A stretch of 64,000 nt of DNA from Pseudomonas sp. P8_229 (GCF_034008635.1 NZ_CP125378.1:6200501-6264500); one strand, 5' to 3'. Positions 35,715 to 45,365 are shown, numbered from the stretch's first letter. Notes: a model not told the origin generated them from the letters alone. Numbers and translations are program-made.

Positions 35715-36668
35715 GTCGACTTTGTGTCTGGCGGCGTACAGGCAGAGCATTTCCATGGCCAGGGTCGCCGCCGCCAGCGACGTCACGTCCGCATGGTCAT
35801 AGGCCGGCGCCACTTCCACCACATCCATGCCCACAAGGTTGATCCCGCGCAAACCACCGAGAATTTCCAGCGCCTGCACCGTGCTCAATCCGCCGCACAC
35901 CGGAGTGCCGGTGCCGGGTGCGAAGGCCGGGTCGAGGCAGTCGATGTCGAAGGTCAGGTACACCGGGTTGTCGCCGACCCGCGCACGAATCGCCTCGACA
36001 ATCGCCTCGCAGCCCCGCCGATGCACCTGACGCGCGTCGAGCACGGCAAAGCCCTGATGATCGTCATTGGTGGTGCGCAAGCCGATCTGCACCGAGCGCG
36101 CCGGATCCACCAGCCCTTCTTTGGCAGCGTGCCAGAACATGGTGCCGTGATCGACACGCTTGCCCCCCTCGTCCGGCCAGGTGTCGCTGTGCGCGTCGAA
36201 GTGGATCAGCGACAGCGCGCCGTGTTTGCGTGCATGGGCCTTGAGCAGCGGATACGTGATGAAGTGGTCGCCGCCAAAGGTCAGCATCGCACTGCCGGCA
36301 TCGAGAATTCGCTCGGCGTGAGCCTCGATGCTTTCAGGGATGGTGTGCGGCGAGCCGTAATCGAAATCGCAGTCGCCGTAGTCGATCACCGCCAGATGAT
36401 CGAACGGATCGAACGCCCACGGCCAGTGCCTTTCCCAGGCGATACCAGTGGACGCTGCGCGAATTCCCCGTGGCCCGAAACGGGCGCCCGGGCGGTTGCT
36501 GGTGGCGGTGTCGAACGGCACGCCGCTGACTGCTACGTCAACGCCGCGCAAGTCACGGCTGTAGCGGCGACGCATGAAACTGGTGATCCCGGCGTAGGTG
36601 CTTTCGGCGCAAGTGCCGTACAGGCTGTCGCGGGTCATGGCTTGGTCGTTGAGCATCGGCACGTCCAT
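35709..36668 (-). CDS. speB: Agmatinase/ureohydrolase family enzyme
   Basis: A 319-residue manganese ureohydrolase. The metal motifs FGGDHF (about residue 134), HFDAHSDTW (about 157) and DIDCLDPAFAPGTGTP (about 240) are intact. The likely reaction is agmatine to putrescine plus urea; guanidinobutyrate or guanidinopropionate are alternatives within this family. It is 16 bp after a polyamine-binding protein gene on the same strand, which favours a polyamine or agmatine role. A GAGGAG ribosome-binding site precedes the ATG. Its final codons are the repeated element of the adjacent tandem array. Confidence 0.88.
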   Translation of the reverse strand: MDVPMLNDQAMTRDSLYGTCAESTYAGITSFMRRRYSRDLRGVDVAVSGVPFDTATSNRPGARFGPRGIRAASTGIAWERHWPWAFDPFDHLAVIDYGDCDFDYGSPHTIPESIEAHAERILDAGSAMLTFGGDHFITYPLLKAHARKHGALSLIHFDAHSDTWPDEGGKRVDHGTMFWHAAKEGLVDPARSVQIGLRTTNDDHQGFAVLDARQVHRRGCEAIVEAIRARVGDNPVYLTFDIDCLDPAFAPGTGTPVCGGLSTVQALEILGGLRGINLVGMDVVEVAPAYDHADVTSLAAATLAMEMLCLYAARHKVDL

Positions 36669-36684
36669 TGGTGTGCTCCTCTTG

Positions 36685-37776
36685 TTATTGATGGCTACGG
36701 AAAGTGGTCCACAGGCGCGTGCGCTGACGCATGTCCTTGAGGCTCATGCTGCGGTCGGCGTACAAACGGTCGCGCACTTCGGCGGACGGGTAAATGTCCG
36801 GGTCGTTACGCACCGCCTCGTCCACCAGCGGCGTCGCGGCCTGATTGGCGGTGGCGAAAAACAGCGTGTTGGTCAGCTCGGCGACCGACTCGGGGCGCAG
36901 CATGAACTCGATGAAGGCGCGCGCCGCTTGCGGATTCGGCGCGTCCTTGGGAATGGCCAGGTTGTCCTGCCAGATCAACGTCCCTTCGCGCGGTATCCGG
37001 TAGGCGACTTCGTACGGTTTGTTGGCCTTGTGCGCCTGATCGGCAGCCATGCTCACGTCGCCGTTGTAGGTCAGCGCCAGACAGACGTTGCCACTGGCCA
37101 GATCGTTGATCTGCCGCCCGGTGGCGACGTACAGCACCGACGGCTGGAGTTTCTGCAACAAGGCTTCGGCGGAGGACAGATCAGTCTTGTCGGTGCTATA
37201 GGGATCCTTGCCGAGATAGTGCAGCGCCAGACCGATGACTTCCTGCGGCGAATCGAGCACGGCAATCCCGCAGTCCTTGAGCTTGCTCGCGTACTCAGGC
37301 TTGAACAGCAGATCGAGGCTGTTGAGCGGCACGTCCGGCAAGCGCTTCTGCACCGCCTCGACGTTCAGCCCAAGCCCGAGCGTGCCCCAGGTGTAAGGCA
37401 CGGCGTAGCGATTGCCAGGGTCGACTGCCGTGAGTTTTTCCAGCAGATCGGCATCGAGGTTGGCGTAACCCTTGAGGCTATCATGGGGGATTTCCTTCAG
37501 CGCGCCCGCCGCCAAGCCACGGGCCAGAACGCTGGACGACGGCACCACCACGTCATAGCCGCTGCCACCGGTCAGCAGCTTGGTTTCCAGCACCTCGGAA
37601 GTATCGAAGGTGTCGTAGCGCACGTGAATGCCGGTCTCCTGCTCGAAGCGCTGCAGGGTTTGCGCCGGCACGTAATCGGCCCAGCTATAGAGGTTGAGGG
37701 TCTTGTCCTCGGCCTGGGCATTGAGGGCCACGGACAACAACAGCGCGGGAAAACACAGCTTGAACACGGGAGCCAT
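36685..37776 (-). CDS. Polyamine-type ABC transporter substrate-binding protein
   Basis: A 363-residue periplasmic binding protein like PotF/SpuD. A signal peptide (about residues 1-23, ending NAQAE) is followed by LNLYSWADYVP, the characteristic start of polyamine-binding proteins; SGYDVVVPSSS and YTWGTLGLG are further family motifs. The permease and ATPase genes are not present, so it must use components encoded elsewhere or act as a sensor. It lies 16 bp upstream of speB. ATG 37776 is preferred to GTG 37785. Confidence 0.9.
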   Translation of the reverse strand: MAPVFKLCFPALLLSVALNAQAEDKTLNLYSWADYVPAQTLQRFEQETGIHVRYDTFDTSEVLETKLLTGGSGYDVVVPSSSVLARGLAAGALKEIPHDSLKGYANLDADLLEKLTAVDPGNRYAVPYTWGTLGLGLNVEAVQKRLPDVPLNSLDLLFKPEYASKLKDCGIAVLDSPQEVIGLALHYLGKDPYSTDKTDLSSAEALLQKLQPSVLYVATGRQINDLASGNVCLALTYNGDVSMAADQAHKANKPYEVAYRIPREGTLIWQDNLAIPKDAPNPQAARAFIEFMLRPESVAELTNTLFFATANQAATPLVDEAVRNDPDIYPSAEVRDRLYADRSMSLKDMRQRTRLWTTFRSHQ

Positions 37777-37875
37777 GACGAACACCTGACCGGAGGAAGT
37801 GGTGGCAGGATGCGCCGTCGGATACTTTGCAGAAATATCAAGTTTGTTAACCTGACTTTACCCCGGAGTAATGTA

Positions 37876-38790
37876 ATGCTCGGTCAGCTTCACGACGTCG
37901 ATTTGCAGTTGCTGCGCCTGTTTGTGCGGGTCGTGGAATGTGGTGGCTTCAGCGCGGCGCAAGGTGAACTGGGCCTGAGCCAATCGAGCATCAGCCAACA
38001 AATGGCCAAGCTGGAAACCCGCCTCGGCTATCGCCTGTGCAGTCGCGGCAAGGGCGGTTTCCGCGTCACCCCCAAGGGCGAGCAGTTGCTGATCGCGATC
38101 CGCACGCTGTTCGAATCCATCGAAACCTTCCGCCATCAATCCAACGGCGTCGCCGGGCGGCTGATCGGTGAGGTGCGCCTGGGTTTGTCGGAAGCGGTCG
38201 ATCAATCGGTGCTACTACGGGTCGCGGATGCGATCCGGCGCTTTCGCGAGCGCGATGAGTCGGTGCGCATCGAGTTGATCAGCGCCATGCCCGGGGAAAT
38301 GGAGCGTCTGTTGCTGCAACAACGGCTGGACCTGGCCATTGGTTATTTCTCGCAGGTGCAGAGCGCTTTCGATTACCGCGAACTGTTCACGGAGACTCAA
38401 CATCTGTATTGCGCGCAGGGCCATCCGCTGTTCACGGTGGATGAGCCGGATGATGCGGCGCTGCAGGCCTGCGACCGGGTTGATCATCCCTACCGGTTCA
38501 TGCGCACGGGCGAACCGTTCCCGGACAAGCGCTTTTCCGCGCGCTCGGAACAGGTCGAAGGCACCCTCGCCTTCATTCTTTCCGGCAAGCACGTCGATTA
38601 TCTGCCCGATCACTACGCGCGCGTTTGGGAGGACAAGGGCTTGCTGCGCGCGCTACGGCCCGGAGCGTTGAGTTTCGAGGTGGGGTTTCATCTGGCCCGG
38701 CATCGGGCACAGGTGCCAGGGGATGCGCAGAAGGCGTTTGAGGAGGATTTGCTCAGTGCCTTTACCCAGGCGACTTCTGCCGGCAAGTAA
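37876..38790 (+). CDS. LysR-family regulator, divergent to potF-like/speB
   Basis: A 304-residue LysR-type regulator. The winged helix (about residues 8-66) contains FSAAQGELGLSQSSISQQMA; the effector domain starts near residue 95 (LIGEVRLGLSEAV). ATG 37876, with GGAG 7 bp before it, is the first in-frame start beyond the divergent promoter; the longer open frame to its left runs antisense through the binding-protein and speB genes. The 99-bp divergent gap suggests it controls them, perhaps in response to agmatine or another guanidino compound. Confidence 0.9.
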   Translation: MLGQLHDVDLQLLRLFVRVVECGGFSAAQGELGLSQSSISQQMAKLETRLGYRLCSRGKGGFRVTPKGEQLLIAIRTLFESIETFRHQSNGVAGRLIGEVRLGLSEAVDQSVLLRVADAIRRFRERDESVRIELISAMPGEMERLLLQQRLDLAIGYFSQVQSAFDYRELFTETQHLYCAQGHPLFTVDEPDDAALQACDRVDHPYRFMRTGEPFPDKRFSARSEQVEGTLAFILSGKHVDYLPDHYARVWEDKGLLRALRPGALSFEVGFHLARHRAQVPGDAQKAFEEDLLSAFTQATSAGK

Positions 38791-38792
38791 CT

Positions 38793-38901
38793 TTGTGGTG
38801 AGGGGATTTATCCCCGATGGGTCGCGAAGCGGCCCGGCTCTTTGGCATCTAGTCACTGGGCCTGCTACGCAGTCCATCGGGGATAAGTCCCCTCACCACA
38901 G
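38793..38901. repeat. REP pair, GTGGTGAGGGGATT family
   Basis: A long inverted pair: TTGTGGTGAGGGGATTTATC at 38792 onward and its complement ending at 38901. Same family as 9768-9894. Confidence 0.87.
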
Positions 38902-39036
38902 AAACAGAAACAAGTTCAAACCCCGTATTTCTTGACCTTTCAGGCAATTTTTTTGCTCGTTGCCCTCGCCGCCCTCTTCCGGCATCCTGCGCCTCCATTT
39001 TCTGACCCGGCCCCGCCTCACGGCGCGCAAAACACC

Positions 39037-40503
39037 ATGACCGCCTCTGAAAAAGTCCCGCGCAACAACGATCTGATTTACGGCCTCAACGACCGTCCGC
39101 ACCTGACCGCCACGGTGTTCGCTGCGCTGCAACACGTGCTGGCCAGCTTCGTCGGCATCATCACCCCGACCCTGATCATGGGCGGCGCCCTGGGCCTGCA
39201 AAGTGAAATTCCGTACCTGATCAGCATGGCGCTGTTCGTCTCCGGCCTGGGCACTTTCGTCCAGGCGCGGCGTTTCGGCCCGGTCGGTTCCGGTTTGTTA
39301 TGCCTGCAAGGCACCAGTTTTTCTTTTATCAGCGTGATCCTCAGCGCCGGTTTCATGGTCAAGGCCCGGGGCGGCGGCACCGATGAGATCCTCTCGACAA
39401 TCTTTGGCGTGTGCTTTTTCGCCGCGTTCATCGAAGTGGTGCTGAGCCAGTTCATCGGCAAACTGCGGATGCTGATCACCCCGGTGGTCACAGGCACCAT
39501 CATTACCCTGATGGGCCTGTCGCTGATCAAAGTGGCAATGACCGACATCGCCGGTGGCTTTGGTGCTGCCGATCTCGGCGCGGCCAGCCATGTGTTCCTG
39601 GCGGCACTGGTGCTGGGCACCATCGTTGTGCTGAACCGGGTCGATGTGCCGTTTCTGCGCCTGGGCGCCATCGTCATCGGCCTGACCCTCGGCTACGTGG
39701 TCGCGTGGCTGATGGGCACGGTGGATTTCGCCACCCTGCCCGAGGTGCCGCTGGTCAGCGTACCGGTGCCGTTCAAATACGGCTTCAACTTCGACTGGGT
39801 GGCGTTTGTGCCGGTGGCGGTGATCTTCCTGGTCTCGCCACTGGAAGCGGCCGGTGACCTGACCGCCAACTCGATGATCTCCCGGCAACCGGTCAAAGGC
39901 CCGCTGTACATCCGTCGGATCAAGTCCGGTCTGCTCGCCGACGGCCTCAACTCGGCCATGGCGGCAGTGTTCAACAGCATGCCGATGGTGACGTTTGCGC
40001 AGAACAACGGCGTGATCCAGCTGACCGGCGTTGCCAGCCGTTACGTGGCATTCTTCATTGCCGGCCTGCTGGTGCTGCTCGGCCTGTTCCCAATGATCGG
40101 CGCGGTGCTGCAACTGATGCCAAAACCGGTGCTCGGCGGTGCTGAGCTGGTGATGTTCGGCACCGTGGCCGTGGCCGGGATCAAGATCCTGGCCGAGGCC
40201 GGCCTGCATCGCCGCAACATGCTGATCGTGGCGATTTCCATCGGCATGGGCCTGGGCATTGCGGCCGTGCCGGAAGTATTGCGCGAATTGCCGCACGCCC
40301 TGCGCAACATCTTCGAATCGCCGATCACCGTCGGTGCGTTGTGCGCTATCGTGCTGAATATCTTCCTGCCGGAAGAGTTCATGGAGCTTGAGGAGGACGA
40401 TTTCGATCCGGAAGCGTCGATTCTGCAGGTCATGGAAAACCCCGATCTGCCGGCCAAGGCTGAACCTGCAAGCGCAGCGGCGGTCGCACAGTTGAACCGC
40501 TGA
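39037..40503 (+). CDS. NCS2-family purine permease (XanP/XanQ-like)
   Basis: A 488-residue nucleobase:cation symporter with about fourteen hydrophobic segments. The family signature is visible as FAQNNGVIQLTGVASRY (about residue 322), close to that of xanthine permeases, and LQHVLASFVGIITP (about 27) is the conserved TM1 motif. Xanthine, uric acid or another purine is the likely substrate. ATG 39037 is chosen because MTASEKVPRNNDLIYG fits the family; no good ribosome-binding site is seen. A strong terminator follows. The preceding LysR gene points the same way, but a REP pair separates them. Confidence 0.88.
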   Translation: MTASEKVPRNNDLIYGLNDRPHLTATVFAALQHVLASFVGIITPTLIMGGALGLQSEIPYLISMALFVSGLGTFVQARRFGPVGSGLLCLQGTSFSFISVILSAGFMVKARGGGTDEILSTIFGVCFFAAFIEVVLSQFIGKLRMLITPVVTGTIITLMGLSLIKVAMTDIAGGFGAADLGAASHVFLAALVLGTIVVLNRVDVPFLRLGAIVIGLTLGYVVAWLMGTVDFATLPEVPLVSVPVPFKYGFNFDWVAFVPVAVIFLVSPLEAAGDLTANSMISRQPVKGPLYIRRIKSGLLADGLNSAMAAVFNSMPMVTFAQNNGVIQLTGVASRYVAFFIAGLLVLLGLFPMIGAVLQLMPKPVLGGAELVMFGTVAVAGIKILAEAGLHRRNMLIVAISIGMGLGIAAVPEVLRELPHALRNIFESPITVGALCAIVLNIFLPEEFMELEEDDFDPEASILQVMENPDLPAKAEPASAAAVAQLNR

Positions 40504-40515
40504 CGCTGCGCCTTG

Positions 40516-40553
40516 AAAAAAGGGCTGAGCCGGCGACGGTTCAGCCTTTTTTT
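40516..40553 (+). terminator. Terminator after the purine permease gene
   Basis: GGCTGAGCCG/CGGTTCAGCC stem, GCGA loop, flanked by A- and T-runs. Confidence 0.92.
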
Positions 40554-40568
40554 GTTGAGAGACTGTTT

Positions 40569-41039
40569 ATGCGCGTCCACGCCGTCATCCTGTCCCTGCT
40601 GTTGTTGTCCCTGAGCGCCTGCGCGCTGTTCCCCAACCGTGACCCGGTGAACATCAACGTGGTTGGCCTCGAACCGTTGCCAAGCCAGGATCTGGAAGTG
40701 CGCTTCGCCATCAAGTTGCGGGTGCAGAACCCCAATGAAACCGCCATCGACTACACCGGCATCGCCCTCGACCTTGAGGTCAACGGCCATCCTTTGGCGT
40801 CGGGCGTGAGCGATCAGATCGGCTCGATCCCGCGTTTCTCGGAAACCGTGGTCAGCGTACCGGTCAGCGTTTCCGCGTTCTCGGTACTGCGCCAGACGCT
40901 GGGCCTGAGCCAGACACAAACCCTCGACAACCTGCCCTACGTGCTGCGCGGCAAACTGGCCGGCGGCTTGTTCGGCACCCTGCGTTTTGTTGACAGTGGC
41001 AAGCTCAGCCTGCCGAGAGCGAGCAGCGCCACCTGGTGA
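40569..41039 (+). CDS. LEA type 2 (LEA14/WHy-domain) lipoprotein
   Basis: A 156-residue lipoprotein. A signal peptide ends in the lipobox LSAC (Cys18). The rest is one WHy domain: LRVQNPNETAIDYTGIALDL (about residue 52) is the conserved core seen in LEA14-type desiccation and stress proteins. It should sit at a membrane facing the periplasm. It starts 15 bp after the permease terminator and ends 3 bp before the convergent PhoD-like gene. A molecular function is not established for bacterial members. Confidence 0.88.
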   Translation: MRVHAVILSLLLLSLSACALFPNRDPVNINVVGLEPLPSQDLEVRFAIKLRVQNPNETAIDYTGIALDLEVNGHPLASGVSDQIGSIPRFSETVVSVPVSVSAFSVLRQTLGLSQTQTLDNLPYVLRGKLAGGLFGTLRFVDSGKLSLPRASSATW

Positions 41040-41042
41040 AAT

Positions 41043-42614
41043 TCAAGGCAATGACTTGACCGGGTCAATCACCTGGGTCACCCAGTGCTCCGAGCCTTCG
41101 ACATGCCAGTTGACCCACAACCGGTCCTTGTCGCTCTTGCTCTTTTCATCCGGTTCGATGGCCAGCCAGTTGCGTGCAGCAATCAAGTACCGGCCACGGG
41201 CCCCGAGCGGCAGCATGGTGCCGGTAATTGCGTAGTCGATCTGCTCCTGGCCGGCGCCCAGGGTTTCGAGAAAATACACCGCCAGTGCCGGCGGCGAGGG
41301 ATGCACGACGCCGGTCGAAATCAGTTGATAGATCGTGCCCGCGCCATCCACGCCATGTTGCGTCAGCTTCGACTCGATCACACACGCTCCGGCCACATGC
41401 ACATCACCGGATAATAGAGTGACTTTGCACCGCTGCTGACTGGCAAAGTCGAGTAACCGCATGATCAGGCGTTTGCGCTCATCGCGATGTGGCAGGCTGC
41501 GCCAGTGATCACGCAAATCATCTTCCAGTTCCTGCCGCCCCGGCACCAGATCCAGGGCCTTTTCGGCGGCCTGCAAGTCCAGGTAGCCCACCGGAATACT
41601 CGACATCACCAGCAAATGCCGATGGTGCTTGAGCTGGTCCAGCCAGTCATAGATGGCCGTCCAACTGACGGCAGAAATGATTCGGGTCTTCTGAAACACC
41701 GGTTTCGTCAGATCGGGCGCGCGCTCGCTGCGCAGATCCGGCACCAGCAATGCCAGATCGCCAAGACCGGTATAGCCCAGATGGAAGCCGTCGGCAGTGC
41801 CCGTAATCGCGCACGGGTGAACATCACTGGGGGCACCCTGGCTCGGAGCAGGCTGAGTCAATTGCTGTTGGAAGATCCTGAAGTAACGCTTGGCCGTGGC
41901 AAACAATCCCTGAAACACCGGACAGCTGTGCAACGCCTCATCGTAGGAGCCCCAGCCATCGATAATGTCGTGATCGTCCCACATCATGATGGTTGGGATC
42001 GCACTGAATATTCTGGCGACTTCCGGCTGTTTCCAGCGCTCTACATACAGCCGGCTGAAAAAGCTGTCGAGCTCGCTTTCGATGGTCTTGCTGTAGGCCG
42101 CCTTCTCGCGATCGGCAAAGGATTTGGCAAACCAGGCCTTCATCGAAGGGACAGTCAGGCGCATCTCATCGCTGTACAGCTGATCGCCTCCCATCAACAG
42201 CAGGTGGTAGGGCTGATGCTGGTGTGCGCCCCACATGTCGTCCCAGCGTTCATTGTTGCGATCGACCTTCTCCATGTCCTTGGGATCAGAGAAACCGTTG
42301 CAGGAGACGTACGCCATGCGCGGCGACTGCCCCGCGGGCGGAACGACGAAATTGCACTCCAGACCACCGATCTTGACCGTATACGTCGCCGCGACCGCGC
42401 CTTGCCTGGCGCTGAAATCCACCCGCCACACCCGTTGTTTGGGGGCCAGCAGCGGGATATCCGCCAGGGCCAGCGGCCTGGACGCCTTGATACCGCTGGG
42501 TGGCGTTACACCGGGCTCCGGATCACCGAGGGGTTGAACCACCAAGGCAGAGAGTGAGTAGACGGTTTTATCAGTTCCGCGAAACTGCAGAATGGGTCCA
42601 AGTAGCACGCTCAT
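41043..42614 (-). CDS. PhoD-like alkaline phosphatase-family protein
   Basis: A 523-residue metallophosphoesterase of the PhoD superfamily. Metal-binding motifs are visible: SCNGF (about residue 103), MGGDQLYSDE (about 139), MMWDDHDIIDGWG (about 215) and LLSGDVHVAG (about 399). It has no signal peptide or twin-arginine motif, unlike secreted PhoD, so it is probably cytoplasmic. The substrate is unknown. It is convergent with the LEA14 lipoprotein gene and 83 bp from the end of the nitrilase gene upstream. Confidence 0.87.
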   Translation of the reverse strand: MSVLLGPILQFRGTDKTVYSLSALVVQPLGDPEPGVTPPSGIKASRPLALADIPLLAPKQRVWRVDFSARQGAVAATYTVKIGGLECNFVVPPAGQSPRMAYVSCNGFSDPKDMEKVDRNNERWDDMWGAHQHQPYHLLLMGGDQLYSDEMRLTVPSMKAWFAKSFADREKAAYSKTIESELDSFFSRLYVERWKQPEVARIFSAIPTIMMWDDHDIIDGWGSYDEALHSCPVFQGLFATAKRYFRIFQQQLTQPAPSQGAPSDVHPCAITGTADGFHLGYTGLGDLALLVPDLRSERAPDLTKPVFQKTRIISAVSWTAIYDWLDQLKHHRHLLVMSSIPVGYLDLQAAEKALDLVPGRQELEDDLRDHWRSLPHRDERKRLIMRLLDFASQQRCKVTLLSGDVHVAGACVIESKLTQHGVDGAGTIYQLISTGVVHPSPPALAVYFLETLGAGQEQIDYAITGTMLPLGARGRYLIAARNWLAIEPDEKSKSDKDRLWVNWHVEGSEHWVTQVIDPVKSLP

Positions 42615-42697
42615 GGTTCGTCCTGATCCGTTGCGAGGGTGGGAATCGTACGATCAGCCTAGTCGACAATCGCCATTTCGCCGCCCTCACCGTCACC

Positions 42698-43621
42698 TCA
42701 GGCGGTGAACCGCACGCCTGGTTTGGCGCGTTCATCAACACTCAACTCGAACACATCCGGCCGTGCATAGTGGCCGACCACATCGTAGTCATAGCGCGCA
42801 CGAACCAATTCATCGGTATCGATTTGCGCCGTCAGCAATCCTGCCTCGCCGCGCAATGGCCCTGCCAACACTTCGCCCATCGGCCCGACAATCACGCTGC
42901 CGCCGGCAATCAACGGCCGATCCGCCGGCCAGTTGGCGATCTCCACGCCCAGCTCATTCGGCGAGGCCTGCACCTGACAGGCGCTGACCACAAAACAGCG
43001 GCCCTCGTGAGCGATATGGCGCATGCTGACCTGCCACATCTCGCGCTCATCCACCGTCGGCGCGCACCAGACCTCAATCCCTTTGGCGTACATCGCCGTG
43101 CGCAGCAGCGGCATCATGTTTTCCCAGCAGACCACGGCACCAAGACGCCCGACCTGACTGTCGAGCACCGGCAGCGTCGAGCCGTCGCCCTTGCCCCAGA
43201 TCAGCCGTTCGGTGCCGGTCGGCATCAGTTTGCGGTGTTTGGCCACCAGCCCCGCCTGCGGATCGAAATACAACGCCGTGCAATACAGCGTGCTGCCGGC
43301 GCGCTCGATCACGCCGATCACCAGATTGGCCCCGGTGCGTGCCGACAGGCCGGCCAACGCTTCCGTTTCCGCTCCCGGTACATCGATGGCGTTGGCGAAG
43401 TAACGGGCATAGGCCTCGCGCCCCTCGGGCAAGCGGTAGCCCAACTGAGTGCCAAAGCCCTCGCCTTTCGGGTAGCCACCGAGCAGCGCTTCAGGCATCA
43501 CCACCAACGCCGCGCCGGACTCGCTGATCGCGCCCTCCCAACTCAGGATCTGTTCCAGGGTTTCACCTTTGCCACCGGGCAAGGCGCCGACCTGCAGGGC
43601 GGCAACAATTGATTTGGGCAT
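42698..43621 (-). CDS. Nitrilase-family carbon-nitrogen hydrolase
   Basis: A 307-residue hydrolase with a complete Glu-Lys-Cys triad: Glu in [14 protein letters not shown] (about residue 44), Lys in [15 protein letters not shown] (about 129) and Cys in [12 protein letters not shown] (about 163). CWEN is typical of true nitrilases that convert nitriles to acids and ammonia. ATG 43621 is preferred to the Met three codons earlier because GGAG then sits 8 bp upstream. It is divergent from a LysR regulator 84 bp away, probably its activator. Confidence 0.9.
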   Translation of the reverse strand: MPKSIVAALQVGALPGGKGETLEQILSWEGAISESGAALVVMPEALLGGYPKGEGFGTQLGYRLPEGREAYARYFANAIDVPGAETEALAGLSARTGANLVIGVIERAGSTLYCTALYFDPQAGLVAKHRKLMPTGTERLIWGKGDGSTLPVLDSQVGRLGAVVCWENMMPLLRTAMYAKGIEVWCAPTVDEREMWQVSMRHIAHEGRCFVVSACQVQASPNELGVEIANWPADRPLIAGGSVIVGPMGEVLAGPLRGEAGLLTAQIDTDELVRARYDYDVVGHYARPDVFELSVDERAKPGVRFTA

Positions 43622-43705
43622 CGCATTCACTCCATCGGGTTCAAGTGTTGCCGATTTTGCGACGGCGCGGGATCATGAATAAAGCCCGACTCACTGCTGA
43701 ATGAT

Positions 43706-44620
43706 ATGAGCCATATGAATATCGCCAATATTGACCTCAACCTGCTGAAAGTCTTCGAAGCCCTGCATGAAGAGTCCAGCGCCAGCCGTGCGGCGCTGCG
43801 TCTGGGCGTGACGCAATCGGCGGTCAGCGCAGCGTTGCGCCGCTTGCGTGAGGTGTATGGCGATCAGTTGTTCGTACGCACCGGTCGCGGACTGGCGCCG
43901 ACGCTCAAGGCCAATCAACTGAAACCGGTGGTCAGCGAGGCGCTGAACAAATGCCGGCAAAGTCTGGCGATGGTCGACCCGGCGGCGCATCACTACGAGG
44001 GCCGCTCGGTGACGGTGGGCCTGTCGGATGATTTTGAAATCGCTTATGGCCGGCGTCTGATCGAAGAAATTGCCCGCAGCGCACCCAAGCTGCGGCTGAT
44101 CTTCCGCCAGACCCACAGCCAGATCGTCGCCCGCGCCCTGATGGAGCGCAGCATTGACCTGGCGATCACCGCCGGCGGATTTGCCGAACGCCTGCTCAGT
44201 CGTCAGGTCTTGGCTGAAGGGGATTATGCGTGCCTGGTCGACCCGGGCAGCCTGACGGCCGGGCAACAATCGATTGATCTGCAGGAATTTGTCGCCCGCG
44301 ATCACATTCTGGTGTCTTCGGGAGGTTTTATCGGTATCACCGATGAGGGCTTGGCGGCACTGGGCCTGAGCCGCCGGGTCTGCGCTTCGACCACGCACTT
44401 TGCGGCACTGCCGCATCTGCTCAAAGGCAGCGCCGCGGTGGCAACGATCCCGACCCACGCCGCCCAGGCCATCGCCGCCCTCAGCGGACTGGTCTTGCTG
44501 CCCTGCCCCCTGGCCCTGCCGCGTTACCCGATCGAACTGGGCTGGCGCACCGGCACGCAGATCGATCCGGTGGTGATCAAGGTGCGCGAGGCGATCGTGA
44601 CGGCATTCAACACGCCGTAA
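43706..44620 (+). CDS. LysR-family regulator, divergent to nitrilase
   Basis: A 304-residue LysR-type regulator of the NodD-like group. The winged helix includes ASRAALRLGVTQSAVSAALR (about residue 29), and the effector domain follows from about residue 98 (VTVGLSDDFE). Start is ATG 43706 or ATG 43715 (MNIANIDLN); no ribosome-binding site decides. Position next to the nitrilase gene on the opposite strand suggests that it senses a nitrile or the acid product. Confidence 0.88.
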   Translation: MSHMNIANIDLNLLKVFEALHEESSASRAALRLGVTQSAVSAALRRLREVYGDQLFVRTGRGLAPTLKANQLKPVVSEALNKCRQSLAMVDPAAHHYEGRSVTVGLSDDFEIAYGRRLIEEIARSAPKLRLIFRQTHSQIVARALMERSIDLAITAGGFAERLLSRQVLAEGDYACLVDPGSLTAGQQSIDLQEFVARDHILVSSGGFIGITDEGLAALGLSRRVCASTTHFAALPHLLKGSAAVATIPTHAAQAIAALSGLVLLPCPLALPRYPIELGWRTGTQIDPVVIKVREAIVTAFNTP

Positions 44621-44626
44621 GCGCGT

Positions 44627-44881
44627 TTACTTGTTGGCCGCCATCAGCCGGTTGACTTCACTGCGCACCATGTTGGCGAATTCCGGCGGCGACATGCCAT
44701 CGAGCTCGGCGCGCACCCACTCGGCCCATTTGCCCTTGCGCTTGGAGCGTTCGCCGAACAACCGCGCGGCTTCGCCTTTGGCTTTGCCCAGATTGTTCTG
44801 CCAGAGTTCGAACAGACGGGATTTCTCGTCTTCCAGCGCCGCGCGCTCGGCGAGGGATTTGTCGGCCAGATTGAAACTCAT
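44627..44881 (-). CDS. Small conserved hypothetical protein
   Basis: An 84-residue, highly charged, helical protein, without signal peptide or membrane segment. Lys/Arg and Glu residues dominate the middle (KGEAARLFGERSKRKGKWAE). A Pseudomonas-type short protein of unknown function. It ends 6 bp from the convergent LysR gene's stop and starts in a 153-bp gap shared with the divergent DUF883 gene. Confidence 0.75.
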   Translation of the reverse strand: MSFNLADKSLAERAALEDEKSRLFELWQNNLGKAKGEAARLFGERSKRKGKWAEWVRAELDGMSPPEFANMVRSEVNRLMAANK

Positions 44882-45034
44882 GGGGAAATACCTGCTGCGT
44901 AAAATGGCGACATCTTACACGCTCGACGGAAATCTCCCGCGCAGGTTTTTGTTTCGTACCTAAAATCAGTGCAACTTTTCAGACAGCGCCACACTCCATT
45001 GATCACTGTTCATTCACCTGCAAGGAGTCACCCA

Positions 45035-45352
45035 ATGGCCCGCAAATCCAGCGTGCAAGCCGCCGAAGACCAAATCAAGGATCAGGCGTTCAGCGAACTT
45101 CAGGCTCTGATCGAAGAGTCCGACAAACTGCTCAAGAGCAGTGCCTCACTGGTCGGCGAGGAAGCGGAGACCCTGCGCGGGCAAATCGCCCTGAAACTGC
45201 AACAGGCGCTGGACTCGGTTTCCAGCGTGCGCGATCGCACCAAACCGGCCGTTGATGCCACCGAAAACTACATCGGCGGCCATCCTTGGCAGACCGTCGC
45301 GATCTCCGCCGGTTTCGGCCTGGTGGTCGGCTTGTTGCTCGGTCGCCGCTGA
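45035..45352 (+). CDS. DUF883-family membrane-anchored protein (ElaB/YqjD-like)
   Basis: A 105-residue protein. Residues about 1-75 form an amphipathic helix or coiled coil; the C-terminus is one membrane helix (about 84-104: TVAISAGFGLVVGLLLGRR). This is the ElaB/YgaM/YqjD architecture; E. coli members bind ribosomes in stationary phase and hold them at the inner membrane. ATG 45035 follows AAGGAG. A long hairpin begins 14 bp after its stop. Confidence 0.88.
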   Translation: MARKSSVQAAEDQIKDQAFSELQALIEESDKLLKSSASLVGEEAETLRGQIALKLQQALDSVSSVRDRTKPAVDATENYIGGHPWQTVAISAGFGLVVGLLLGRR

Positions 45353-45365
45353 ACCCGTCACGCAG

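Noticed and set aside
36598..37875. Long in-frame extension of the LysR regulator to the left
   Set aside because: It runs antisense through the binding-protein gene and part of speB; the real start at 37876 has a proper ribosome-binding site and family N-terminus.
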